DNA of 64,000 nucleotides from Rouxiella sp. WC2420 (GTDB lineage: Bacteria; Pseudomonadota; Gammaproteobacteria; Enterobacterales; Enterobacteriaceae). Below, in pieces: positions 1-8,346 of the stretch (within the stretch, counting starts at the first letter, position 1; every line of letters begins with the position of its first letter). Made by a program: the position numbers and the translations under genes. The stretch covers positions 2,976,001 to 3,040,000 of the forward strand of contig NZ_CP165628.1 of NCBI RefSeq assembly GCF_041200025.1, written 5' to 3'. The notes below the pieces were generated by a model. The model saw nothing but the letters and a program-made list of their open reading frames with translations. It ran no database searches and was not told where the DNA came from.

Positions 1-345
1 TTAGATACAGCAACGCCTGTTGGCACCATTAGAGCCTATAACGTTGATAATATTGAAAGTATTGCCCAGTGTGGCAGTTGGATCCTGACAGATAAAAAAA
101 CGTTAAGCTCCGCCATTGAGAGCATTTTATTAATGTGCCAGGCGATGAATGATAAAGGAATTAAAACAGTCATTGTGGACGCACGTAAAGATAATGCTAA
201 AGCATTAAAGTTTATAATAAAAATATCTCATCGTTTCCACAGCGAGGATGACACCAACTTATACTATGAAATTGATGTCCCCACTATGGTTCAACGATTT
301 TATAAAGACAACTTGAAATACCTTAAGCCACAAACATCAGTGTAG
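1..345 (+). CDS. C-terminal part of a probable GNAT-family acetyltransferase (5' end outside window)
   Basis: The reading frame is open from the first base to a TAG at 343-345, so the gene begins upstream of the window; about 114 residues are visible. The visible part fits the second half of a GNAT fold: a strand ending VGTIRAYN, a strand around CGSWIL, a helix (SAIESILLMCQAMNDKG), then a strand with an N-x-x-AL-K-F pattern (DNAKALKFI). In GNAT enzymes that region carries the acetyl-CoA site and the Asn before the last helix. No substrate can be inferred. An internal ATG at 133 is unlikely to be the true start because the frame is coding-like upstream of it. The assignment rests on fold pattern only. 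Confidence 0.45.
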   Translation, partial: LDTATPVGTIRAYNVDNIESIAQCGSWILTDKKTLSSAIESILLMCQAMNDKGIKTVIVDARKDNAKALKFIIKISHRFHSEDDTNLYYEIDVPTMVQRFYKDNLKYLKPQTSV

Positions 346-449
346 ATTGACTTACGTTATAGTCACTAATGTATATAAATTAATTAACAGCCCTACTATT
401 TTCTTACTTGCCCTTCTTCCAGTGCTTACGAATGTATTATTGATTAATA

Positions 450-465
450 AGCCCCCTTAAGGGCT
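450..465. terminator. Possible bidirectional hairpin between convergent genes
   Basis: AGCCC and GGGCT arms flank a short loop, between the convergent partial GNAT gene and the DapA-family gene. Neither side has a clean T-tract, so terminator function is uncertain. Confidence 0.3.
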
Positions 466-509
466 ACATTTAGTCTTACTACATAATGGAAACATGAAAA
501 TAATTAATG

Positions 510-1439
510 TTATTCCTGTAATCGCTTTTCAAGCCGGTCAATGAGTCGCCCTAATTCGCGCATATCGTCGCTATCTAATACCGGGCCGGGTTGACGTACC
601 GCCGCGCTGCGGATAATGCCACGGCGGCGCAGAGTTTCTTTACGCAATGCCAGGCCAATGCCGAATTGAAACTCATGGCGCAACAACGGCAGATAAACGT
701 CAAACAAATCTTCGGCTTCTTCAGGCTTACCTGCATCAAACAATGCGCAGACCTGCACCAACATTTCAGGATAGGCAAACCCGGTCATCGCCCCGTCAGC
801 GCCACGGCGCATTTCCTGCGGTAAAAACAGGCCGCCGTTCCCGACCAGAATGCTGATACGACGCAGCTCCCTGGCAACACTTTGCGCCCTTACCTGACTT
901 AGCTTGCGCAGACCCGGCAAGTCTTCATGCTTAAGCATGACTAACTGTGGCAACGCCTTGATAAGGCGCAGGATCACCGCGACAGAGGTGTGTACTCCGG
1001 TGGATTGTGGAAAATCTTGCAGGCAGAGGGGTACATCGCCACCGAGTTGTTCTGCTACGCTCAGATAATAATGGCTGATTTGGTCGTCAGTCTTAAGATT
1101 TGCCACCGGTGCCAGCATCACTCCGGCAGCACCTAACTCCATGGCGGTATGGCTTAACCGCTGTACGTGACGATGGGACGCATGGCTGACGCCCACCACT
1201 ACCGGTACTTTACCATTGACCCGCGCCAGCACTCGGCGCATAAACAGCAGCGACTCTTCGTCAGTCAGTTTGGGGGCTTCCCCCATCATGCCAAGGATAG
1301 TAATCCCGCTAACGCCCTGCTGTAGATAAAAATCGGTCAGGCGATCGGCGCTTTCTAAATCCAGTTCACCATTATCGCTAAAAGGGGTGGCTGAAATGAT
1401 ATAGACACCGCGTGCCTGTTCGTCGAGTTTGCTGCTCAT
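510..1439 (-). CDS. DapA-family (dihydrodipicolinate synthase / N-acetylneuraminate lyase superfamily) lyase
   Basis: A 309-residue class I aldolase-type TIM barrel, the usual length for the DapA/NanA superfamily. It has TPF near residue 19, a GMMGE loop in place of the usual GTTGE, and the Schiff-base lysine in MLKHED. The position that is Tyr in the DapA YNxPxRT motif reads QDFPQST, so it is unlikely to be true dihydrodipicolinate synthase. The family also includes lyases and dehydratases for sugar acids and hydroxyproline-derived pyrrolines. An AGGAAG ribosome site precedes the ATG. It is the last gene of the minus-strand operon, 57 bases after the ABC ATPase, so it probably acts late in breakdown of the imported compound. 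The substrate is unknown. Confidence 0.85.
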   Translation of the reverse strand: MSSKLDEQARGVYIISATPFSDNGELDLESADRLTDFYLQQGVSGITILGMMGEAPKLTDEESLLFMRRVLARVNGKVPVVVGVSHASHRHVQRLSHTAMELGAAGVMLAPVANLKTDDQISHYYLSVAEQLGGDVPLCLQDFPQSTGVHTSVAVILRLIKALPQLVMLKHEDLPGLRKLSQVRAQSVARELRRISILVGNGGLFLPQEMRRGADGAMTGFAYPEMLVQVCALFDAGKPEEAEDLFDVYLPLLRHEFQFGIGLALRKETLRRRGIIRSAAVRQPGPVLDSDDMRELGRLIDRLEKRLQE

Positions 1440-1496
1440 AGTGATCTTCCTGAATAAACTGTTTCATTGGCCTGAAAATCAGGCTTGCGCTTGTTG

Positions 1497-2489
1497 CTAA
1501 AATATCAATGCGTCTGCCTGCTGAAATCCCCAGTCGACAGCGGTTCCCGGTATACGCTCAAGCGGCGAAATGTCCGGCGGCGCATAGGCGATAATGGTTT
1601 GTCCCATCGAGGCGATAAACAGCTTCCAATGCATCCCGCAAAAAGTCGCCACCTGAATTTCTCCCCGATAACGCTGAGCGGCGAACCGGCTCGGGCTACC
1701 GACCAGTAAATGCTCGGGACGAATGCCCAGCATGTTGCCGCCATCCTGCTGGATAAAATTACACTCCCCCAGAAACCCGGCGACAAAAGGGCTGCCCGGT
1801 TTGCGGTACAGGTCTTCGGGCGTTCCAGACGCGACAATGCTGCCGTTTTCCATAATCACGATAGTGTCCGAAAGATTCATCGCCTCCTCCTGATCGTGAG
1901 TGACAAACACCACCGTCAGCCCTAGTTCTTGATGCAATTTTTTGATTTGTAGCTGTATGGTCTGGCGCAGATTTTTGTCCAGCGCCCCCAGAGGCTCATC
2001 CATCAACAGGATATCGGGATTAAATACCAGCGCCCGCGCCAGTGCGGTACGCTGCTGCTGGCCACCGGAAAGCTCCCCCGGCATTCTCGCGCGAAAGTCT
2101 CTTAGACTGACCAGCTCTAACGCCTCGGCGACTTTACGGTCAATATCCGACTTTGCCAGACGCCTCATCCGCAGCGGAAAAGCCACGTTTTCAAATACCG
2201 ACATATGCGGAAACAGCGCGTAGTTCTGAAATACCATGCCGATGTTGCGATCGGCTATCGACATACGGCTGACATTTTTACCTGAGATGTGCACACTGCC
2301 GCGATCGGGCATTTCAAACCCGGCGATAATCTTCAGCAAGGTCGTTTTGCCCGATCCCGATGCGCCCAGCAGAGTACAGAATTCGCCACGCCGCACTGAC
2401 AAATTCACGTCCGGCAAGGCGACAACATCGCCGTAAGATTTGCGAATGCCGGTCAGGGTGACGTCTTTACCTTGTTGTTGTTGTTGCAT
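1497..2489 (-). CDS. ABC transporter ATPase, spermidine/putrescine (PotA) type
   Basis: Energises the import system encoded upstream. Visible motifs: Walker A GASGSGKT, signature LSGGQQQR, Walker B ILLMDEP followed by GALD, the switch His in FVTHDQEEA, and a C-terminal TOBE-type segment containing GIRPEHLLVG. The start chosen is the ATG at 2489, because AAGGAG lies just upstream and the protein then begins with MQQQQQGKDV; a longer frame to 2525 would run deep into the permease gene. With this start it overlaps the permease end by 23 bases, which suggests translational coupling. The ligand class (polyamine-like or other small cationic or amide compound) is inferred from the binding protein and neighbours. 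Confidence 0.9.
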   Translation of the reverse strand: MQQQQQGKDVTLTGIRKSYGDVVALPDVNLSVRRGEFCTLLGASGSGKTTLLKIIAGFEMPDRGSVHISGKNVSRMSIADRNIGMVFQNYALFPHMSVFENVAFPLRMRRLAKSDIDRKVAEALELVSLRDFRARMPGELSGGQQQRTALARALVFNPDILLMDEPLGALDKNLRQTIQLQIKKLHQELGLTVVFVTHDQEEAMNLSDTIVIMENGSIVASGTPEDLYRKPGSPFVAGFLGECNFIQQDGGNMLGIRPEHLLVGSPSRFAAQRYRGEIQVATFCGMHWKLFIASMGQTIIAYAPPDISPLERIPGTAVDWGFQQADALIF

Positions 2490-4182
2490 GCTTTTCTCCT
2501 TGACGACCGAACAGACTGTGAGCAATCAAAATAAGCGCGGTTGCCGCGATCAGCACACAGGAGGCTGAAATAACCGTCGGATCGAAATCCACTGACAACC
2601 CCTCATACATCAGTTTTGGCAGCGTACGATTGCGCAAATTGGTCAGGAACAGTGACATCACCACATCGTCGAACGAGGTGATAAACGCAAACACTGCGCC
2701 ACCGATAATCCCCGGCAACAGCGCTGGCAACATCACACGCCTGAACATCTGCACCCAGCTCGCACCCAGACTCAGCGCCGCCAGTTCAAGGCTGGGATCA
2801 AAACTTTGCAATGCTGCGCGCAGGGTAATATAGACGTAGGGAGTGGCCAGAACCGTATGGCCGATAACTAACGCGACGGAGTTATTCACCAGCCCCAACG
2901 GCCCACACAGGTAATACAACGCTACGGCAGTGATAATCGCGGGGACTGACATGGGGATAATAAACAGCGTTTCCAGCCAGCCTTTACGGCCTGGGCGCAT
3001 CTTATACACGCCAAGCGCGGCGCTGGCTCCCAGCAGCATCGACACCACGGTGACCATCGCGCCGATTTTGATGCTTTGCCACAGCGCGGCCATCCATTTC
3101 GGGTCCTGAAAGAAACTTCGATACCAGCGGATGCCATATTCCGCGGGTGGAAAGGTCGGGAAACTGCTGGTGCCGAAGCTCATCGGGATCACCACCAATA
3201 TTGGTAGCAGCAGGAACACCGCGCAAAGCAGTCCCGCCAGCGCGCTCATGCGCCCACCGCCGGTTCGCCTCCCGCCGCTCATCTGACTGCCTTTACCCGA
3301 CTGGCCGCCCATCAATTTATCCAACCCAAACAGTCGGTTGAATAACCACAGAGCAAACAGCGTAGTCACCAGCAATACCCCAGCCAAAGCAGCTGCAATG
3401 CCCCAGTTCAATTCATCACTAATGTTGTAGGAGATAAGCTCGGCAATCATGCGCTGCGCCGGGCCGCCCATCAACGAGGGGGTGATGTAATAACCGACCG
3501 CGTTCATAAAAACGATGATGGCTCCCGCAACCACGCCAGGGCGGGTCAGCGGAAAAATTATCCGGGTAAAAATACCGATAGAGTCAGCGCCAAGGCCCTG
3601 AGCCGCCTGAATCAGTGATTTATCCAAAGCACGAAAAGAAGAGTACAGCGGCAGCACGACAAACGGCATCAGTACATGAGTCATGCCGATCAGCACACCG
3701 GTAAAGTTATAGAGAAATGCAACGGGATGATCGATAAGGCGAGTGGTCACTAGCAGCGTATTCAACGGTCCATTTTGCTGCAACAGCGCTATCCACGCCG
3801 AAGTGCGCACCAGTGCGCTGGACCAAAACGGCAGCAGCACGGCGAAAAAAAGCAGTTTCGACAATGCTGGCCTGACCGAGGCCATCAGGTAAGCCAGCGG
3901 ATAACTCATAACCACACAGCTAACGGTCACGACCGCGGCGATAACAAAAGTATTTTGCAGCACAACCCGGTAGATAGGGACCCTCAGCAAGCGCAAATAG
4001 TTATCCGCCGATAGCGTCCCCTGACTATAAAAGCCCTCTTTAAGCAGGCCCAGAATAGGCCAGATAAAAAACAGCGCCAGAAAAATCAACAGCGGCAAAG
4101 CCAGCAGTGTCAGTCGGGAAAAACGCCGCATCCCCTTTTCTTTGCCCGCCGCGTCAAGCCGGGGTATAGATGATATCGTCAC
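2467..4182 (-). CDS. ABC transporter permease, fused two-domain (PotB-PotC-like) protein
   Basis: A 571-residue inner-membrane protein with two binding-protein-dependent permease halves joined head to tail (about residues 65-285 and 355-560). They are separated by a Gly/Ser/Arg-rich cytoplasmic linker (GGQSGKGSQMSGGRRTGGG). In the potABCD family these halves are usually two proteins (PotB and PotC); the fusion resembles the one-chain arrangement of ferric-iron-type permeases. Each half has the EAA-type loop that contacts the ATPase (first: QGLGADSIGIFTRIIFPL). The start is GTG at 4182, with GGAGAG six bases upstream. It lies 49 bases after the M24 hydrolase and overlaps the ATPase gene. Confidence 0.88.
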   Translation of the reverse strand: MTISSIPRLDAAGKEKGMRRFSRLTLLALPLLIFLALFFIWPILGLLKEGFYSQGTLSADNYLRLLRVPIYRVVLQNTFVIAAVVTVSCVVMSYPLAYLMASVRPALSKLLFFAVLLPFWSSALVRTSAWIALLQQNGPLNTLLVTTRLIDHPVAFLYNFTGVLIGMTHVLMPFVVLPLYSSFRALDKSLIQAAQGLGADSIGIFTRIIFPLTRPGVVAGAIIVFMNAVGYYITPSLMGGPAQRMIAELISYNISDELNWGIAAALAGVLLVTTLFALWLFNRLFGLDKLMGGQSGKGSQMSGGRRTGGGRMSALAGLLCAVFLLLPILVVIPMSFGTSSFPTFPPAEYGIRWYRSFFQDPKWMAALWQSIKIGAMVTVVSMLLGASAALGVYKMRPGRKGWLETLFIIPMSVPAIITAVALYYLCGPLGLVNNSVALVIGHTVLATPYVYITLRAALQSFDPSLELAALSLGASWVQMFRRVMLPALLPGIIGGAVFAFITSFDDVVMSLFLTNLRNRTLPKLMYEGLSVDFDPTVISASCVLIAATALILIAHSLFGRQGEKHATTTTR

Positions 4183-4231
4183 GTTATCTCTCCGGTGTTT
4201 CGCGCCATGTGAGCTGCGTCGTCCTGATGCC

Positions 4232-5362
4232 CTAGCTGATAAACAACTGACGGGGAAACTGAGTTAATCTCTCATAACCCTGTTCGGTAATTGCGATGGT
4301 TTCAGACATGCCAAAACCGCGCGCCAACACGTAAGTATGAAAAGTCATGCCCGGAGCAAAATGCCAACTGCAGCCGGGTGCGGCTTCCAGTGGCTCGCCG
4401 CCGCTTGGCGCCAGCAGCAGGCCGACCGAGTAAAAGGTCTTATTGGTATAGGTGTCGCGCAAGCCCGCCGACATCACTCCGTCACGATAAATGGCATCAG
4501 GCACGGTGGCCGCCACGCCGGGCCGCACTTCTGCCAGTGCCGCATCCTGAATGGCGATCAGTTGCTCAACGATGCGCTGATCCTCTTCACTGGCGTGCCC
4601 AACGCGGATTGGGCGCATAAAACGCGCATGGTAATGCCGCACGTTGGGCGTAGTTTCAATCTGCACAATATCGCCGTGTGCCAGCACGCGATCGCTGTAA
4701 CCACCGTGCAAATGATAAGCTCGCTCACCTGATGACATTACCCCTGGCCCCGGTAAATCACTGCCTGCGCGGATCATCGCGCTACAAATTTCGGCGGCCA
4801 TTTCCCGTTCGCTGACACCGACTTTGGCCGAGCCGATAGCCGCAGCCATACCAGCCTCGGCCGCCCGCGCCGCACGGCGTTGATAGCTAATTTCTGCCGG
4901 TGATTTTATAAAGCGCATTTGAGTGACCCACTGACTTTCATCAAGCATCAACGCCTGCGGCAACCCCGCCTTGATGCCGTTAAAACGAGCCACCGACAGC
5001 GGCCACGCGGCCATTTCCACCGCCAGCCGCGGTGAATCACCAAGCCGAGAGCGGATAGCCTGCACTGCAATGGCCGTTTTATCATCGCTGTCGCTCCACA
5101 TGACGCGGTCGTCGTAAAGGCAGGTACTATCGAGGTAGTAAGCTTCCACGTCGCGGCAAATCAAGGTTGGCTCACCGCTCGCCGGAATAATGGCAAACTG
5201 GAACGATGAATAAGCTCGAGTGAAAAATCCTGTTATCCAGGTTACGCTTTCCGGCATAAATGCCAGCAGGGCGTCATACCCTTTTTCCACCAGTTGTTGC
5301 TGTACACGCGCCAGACGCTGCTGGTATTCCACTTTTTCAAACCAGTAATCGGTTGCCACCAT
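4232..5362 (-). CDS. M24-family hydrolase of creatinase / ectoine-hydrolase type (pita-bread fold), probably metal-free
   Basis: A 376-residue cytoplasmic protein with a creatinase-like N-terminal domain (about 1-150) and a pita-bread C-terminal domain. Metal-dependent M24 peptidases carry two Asp ligands in a GDxVxxDxGxxxxGYxSDxTRT-like segment. Here the segment is GDIVQIETTPNVRHYHARFM: the first Asp is Glu236 and the second position is Arg247. Such loss is known for the creatinase and ectoine-hydrolase (DoeA) branches, which cleave C-N bonds of guanidino or cyclic amidine compounds instead of Xaa-Pro bonds. The start is the ATG at 5362 with AAAGGAG upstream, preferred over an upstream TTG. 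It sits between the binding protein and permease genes, so its substrate is probably what the transporter imports. Confidence 0.75.
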   Translation of the reverse strand: MVATDYWFEKVEYQQRLARVQQQLVEKGYDALLAFMPESVTWITGFFTRAYSSFQFAIIPASGEPTLICRDVEAYYLDSTCLYDDRVMWSDSDDKTAIAVQAIRSRLGDSPRLAVEMAAWPLSVARFNGIKAGLPQALMLDESQWVTQMRFIKSPAEISYQRRAARAAEAGMAAAIGSAKVGVSEREMAAEICSAMIRAGSDLPGPGVMSSGERAYHLHGGYSDRVLAHGDIVQIETTPNVRHYHARFMRPIRVGHASEEDQRIVEQLIAIQDAALAEVRPGVAATVPDAIYRDGVMSAGLRDTYTNKTFYSVGLLLAPSGGEPLEAAPGCSWHFAPGMTFHTYVLARGFGMSETIAITEQGYERLTQFPRQLFIS

Positions 5363-5385
5363 GACCAACTCCTTTCAGTAAATGT

Positions 5386-6432
5386 TTATTGCATGGCCGT
5401 GTTGTAGGCTTCGCCCGCGGCGAGAGAATGTGCTGCCCACCAGTTGATATTCATAAATACTGCATTGGCCAGCCGGTCGGGCGTTGAAGGAAGCCTGCCC
5501 TGCAGCGACTTATCAATCAGAGGGATCGATTTTGGCGTTACGGGGCCATAAGCGACATATTTGCTGAACCGCGCCTGCACTTCCGGGCGAATGATATAAT
5601 TAAGGAATTTAATCGCCTGCGCCTTGTCCGGTGCTCCTTTGACAATCATGAAATAGCCCACTTGGGCCACTGACTGGCTCCAGGACATGGCAATCGGCAA
5701 GCCGCTATCAATACCGGCCTGAAAACGACCGTTCCAACCCAGCGCCATCACGACTTCACCGCTGCCTAACGCCTGCACCGGCTGCGCACCTGACGACCAC
5801 CACATCGCGACATAAGGCTTGATCTCGCGAATTTTATTCAAGGCGCGATCCATACCGGCTTTGGTATCCAGCGTTTTATAGATATCGGCAGGGGCGACGC
5901 CGTCGGCCAGCAATGCCGCTTCCAGCACGGTGTCCGGCTTATCCGGCAGCGTGCGCTTGCCGGGGAATTTCTTCACGTCCCAAAAGTCGGCGAAGGTTTT
6001 TGGGCCGCCATTAGGGAAAGCCTTGGTTGAATAGCCAATAACGGTTGAAAAAATTTCAGAAGGAACACCGTAATCATTGCGCGCTGCGGGTAAAACATCA
6101 CTTTCATCGACCATAGCGGGCGTGATTTTCTCGAAAAGTCCGCTTTGTGCCCCCTGCATCAGGCTAGCGCCACCGGCTGTCACCACGTCCCACTGAACCT
6201 GATGGGTGTCCACCATCGCTTTGATACGAGCGATTACCGGGTTGGTATCCTCGGTAATCTGAATACCGGTTTCCTGAGTAAAAGGTTTCATCCAGGCGGC
6301 GCGGATCCCATCCTGATAAGCCCCGCCCCAACTGGCAAAAGTCATTTCTTCAGCCGCTGTGGCGCTTAGCGGCAGCGCCGCAGCAACCATAACGGTGAGC
6401 ATGCCAAGCATTTTATTGCGCATTCTTGTCAT
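5386..6432 (-). CDS. Periplasmic solute-binding protein, PotD/spermidine-putrescine type
   Basis: Captures the transported compound in the periplasm. It begins with a Sec signal peptide (MTRMRNK, a hydrophobic stretch, then ATAAEE with cleavage probably after the second Ala), followed by MTFASWGGAYQDGIRAAW, typical of the PotD/AfuA class of binding proteins. Total length is about 348 residues, normal for the family. The start at 6432 is chosen because AAGGGA precedes that ATG and it opens directly into the signal peptide; the longer frame to 6489 would add a non-signal extension. It lies 69 bases after the amidotransferase gene and 23 bases before the M24 gene. The ligand cannot be read from sequence. 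Confidence 0.88.
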   Translation of the reverse strand: MTRMRNKMLGMLTVMVAAALPLSATAAEEMTFASWGGAYQDGIRAAWMKPFTQETGIQITEDTNPVIARIKAMVDTHQVQWDVVTAGGASLMQGAQSGLFEKITPAMVDESDVLPAARNDYGVPSEIFSTVIGYSTKAFPNGGPKTFADFWDVKKFPGKRTLPDKPDTVLEAALLADGVAPADIYKTLDTKAGMDRALNKIREIKPYVAMWWSSGAQPVQALGSGEVVMALGWNGRFQAGIDSGLPIAMSWSQSVAQVGYFMIVKGAPDKAQAIKFLNYIIRPEVQARFSKYVAYGPVTPKSIPLIDKSLQGRLPSTPDRLANAVFMNINWWAAHSLAAGEAYNTAMQ

Positions 6433-6501
6433 CACTTTTCCCTTATTAAATGGATAAAAATCGTCATTATTCAGACCATTGCCTGCCAAGACGATAAATC
6501 A

Positions 6502-7203
6502 TTACCTGGAAATAAATGTCACAAAGCGAGTGAGCATCGACTTGGCGGCTGAAGCCTCGTCGGCGGTGGCGATCAGTTGCTCGATATCCGCGCCATCGCG
6601 CTCCATGGTGGCGCGATTTTGCTCAAACCACAGCGGTGCCTGCTGTAGCGTAATTTCAGGATGACCCTGAATACCCCAAATCGGCTGGTCTTTATAACGC
6701 CAGATTTGATTAGGACATTGGTCGCTGGAAGCCAGAATGGTCATATCCGGATGGGTCGCGCGCACCTCATCGTTATGCCAGACAAACATATACACCTGCG
6801 GCACAATGCCGGAGGCAATGATATCGTCGGCGGCCGCAGGCGTTGCCTGTAGCCATTTATTACCGATTTCACACGCGGGGCGTCGAAAGACTTGATCACG
6901 TCCGCATAATGCCGAGGCCAGAATTTGGCTGCCGAAACAAACGCCCAGCATCGGAATACCCAGCTCTGCGGCTTCTGCGATTAGCCGATGCTCGTGGAGG
7001 ATAAAAGGAATATCTTCATAGGCTCCGTGCGGGCTGCCGGAAAGAAAAATGCCGTCATAACCGGTCAAATCGCTGGGGAACTGGTTTTGGTAAGCCCAAA
7101 AACGATCAACCTCCATCCCCCAAGACTCAAAACGATCGTCCAACTGGGCTATCGTCTTTTGCGATGTGCCGTTGTGGAGATAAAGCAGACGCTTTCGACC
7201 CAT
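6502..7203 (-). CDS. Class I glutamine amidotransferase (GuaA-like GATase domain, stand-alone)
   Basis: A 233-residue stand-alone class I GATase. The nucleophile elbow is GVCFGSQ (Cys89) and the catalytic His-x-Glu is in GIQGHPE; an FLSGSPHGAYE loop forms the oxyanion side. Stand-alone GuaA-like proteins are usually amide or gamma-glutamyl hydrolases, or partners of unknown ligases; no synthetase domain lies nearby. AGGAGG lies close upstream of the ATG, an unusually strong ribosome site. It is the second gene of the operon, 52 bases after the GntR gene. A role in hydrolysing a gamma-glutamyl or amide intermediate of the operon's pathway is plausible but inferred. Confidence 0.82.
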   Translation of the reverse strand: MGRKRLLYLHNGTSQKTIAQLDDRFESWGMEVDRFWAYQNQFPSDLTGYDGIFLSGSPHGAYEDIPFILHEHRLIAEAAELGIPMLGVCFGSQILASALCGRDQVFRRPACEIGNKWLQATPAAADDIIASGIVPQVYMFVWHNDEVRATHPDMTILASSDQCPNQIWRYKDQPIWGIQGHPEITLQQAPLWFEQNRATMERDGADIEQLIATADEASAAKSMLTRFVTFISR

Positions 7204-7255
7204 CGGGCCTCCTGATGCTGGTTAATTGACCGTGATAAGCGGCTGAAATTTAATG

Positions 7256-7915
7256 CTAAAGGCTGGTGGTAAACGACTGGATTATCGCGTTGCGGGCACT
7301 TTCGATGTGTTTTGCCATCGCCTGCGCGGCCGCCTCTCCGTCTCCTGCTTCGATAGCATCGATAATTGCCAGATGCTCGTTACGCCCTGGCTCAAATCGC
7401 GAAGGCACCGTCTCTTTACCAAACATCCGAGTGCGGGTGCGTAACTCGGCTATCAGGCGCAGCAGCAACTTGTTGCCGCTGGTTTCGGCGATGCTGAAAT
7501 GCAAAAAGTCATCGACCTCCCAGTGATAACCGCCGCTGACCTGCGCGGGGTTTTCCATGGCCATCAGCCGTTGGCGGACTGCGGTGAGTTTCTCTGCCGA
7601 CATTTTGCCGGCCGCGCTGCGAGCAGCATCGGCCTCCAGCAGCATGCGCACCGACATGATTTCTAAAATCTCACTCAGCTCAACACCATTAACCAACAGC
7701 GTCCGGCCCGAACGGCGCAGATAATGACTGCCTTCTAAACGCCCCAACGCTTCTCGAATTGGCGTGCGCGAAAGCCCCAGTTTCTCCACCAGCCGCCGCT
7801 CACTGACCACCTCCCCATTGGCCAGCTCCCCCGCCTGAATCATATGCAAGACGGCGTCAAAGGCATTTTGCGTCAGCGATTGGTCATTGACCGGATTCAA
7901 CTCCATTGCTTTCAT
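7256..7915 (-). CDS. GntR-family transcriptional regulator, FadR/FCD subfamily
   Basis: A 219-residue regulator. An N-terminal winged helix (about residues 12-75, including ERRLVEKLGLSRTPIREALGRLE, here given as ERRLVEKLGLS then RTPIREAL) is followed by an all-helical FCD domain with the metal or carboxylate ligand residues typical of the family (Asp in EVDDFLHF, His in GRNEHLAIIDAI and AKHIESARN). FCD proteins bind organic acids, often with a metal. It is the first gene of the seven-gene minus-strand operon, so it probably controls its own operon. Candidate operators lie in the 431-base region upstream (8074-8089). Confidence 0.88.
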   Translation of the reverse strand: MKAMELNPVNDQSLTQNAFDAVLHMIQAGELANGEVVSERRLVEKLGLSRTPIREALGRLEGSHYLRRSGRTLLVNGVELSEILEIMSVRMLLEADAARSAAGKMSAEKLTAVRQRLMAMENPAQVSGGYHWEVDDFLHFSIAETSGNKLLLRLIAELRTRTRMFGKETVPSRFEPGRNEHLAIIDAIEAGDGEAAAQAMAKHIESARNAIIQSFTTSL

Positions 7916-8346
7916 TTTCGCCGCCTATTGCATGTTTTTTATCCACTCCTTTTTTGTATTCTATTTGTATACCCTGTGTCTATGATTAAATTTTGCAGTT
8001 TAATGCTGCAAACTCCCGAGAATAAGAGACTAACGGCAGCGAAATAAGAAAAACTTATTGCTGGCTTGGATTATGGTATTTTAGTACCACGTTGCGATAA
8101 GCCCACGCGCGCCTGCAGCAGGCGACGGATAAGGGATGCCAGAAAAATCCGTTCTTGTGAGAGCGTATTTTTTGAGGTTATGCAGGCGATTTAAATATGT
8201 CAGAGGCGGTAATAATATGTAATTCATATAGGTAGAAAATGCCCACCCAAATCATCAATCTGCAACAGTAAATTTTTTAAGGGTTGCGTTAGCCCCCCTT
8301 TTCAAAATAGATCACATTATCGATGCTTTATATTAGTTTTTAAGCG
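7916..8346. other. Gene-free region upstream of the GntR-led operon
   Basis: 431 bases without a convincing gene, between the GntR start and the end of the MFS transporter gene. It should contain the promoter of the GntR operon, reading leftwards. It holds a TTGTAT-type repeat near 7955-7972, the palindrome at 8074-8089, a perfect 15-base palindrome CGCCTGCAGCAGGCG at 8110-8124, and a GGG/CCC hairpin near 8279-8301. No T-tract pointing leftwards was found for the MFS gene. Confidence 0.5.
8074..8089. promoter_or_regulatory. Candidate GntR/FCD operator
   Basis: TGGTATTTTAGTACCA has TGGTA/TACCA arms. FCD-type GntR regulators often bind TGGTnnnACCA-like palindromes. It lies 159 bases upstream of the GntR start, so assignment to that regulator is inferred. 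Confidence 0.35.

Noticed and set aside
8279-8301. Hairpin near the 3' end of the MHS transporter gene
   Set aside because: The T-tract is on the wrong strand for that gene and no plus-strand gene precedes it.
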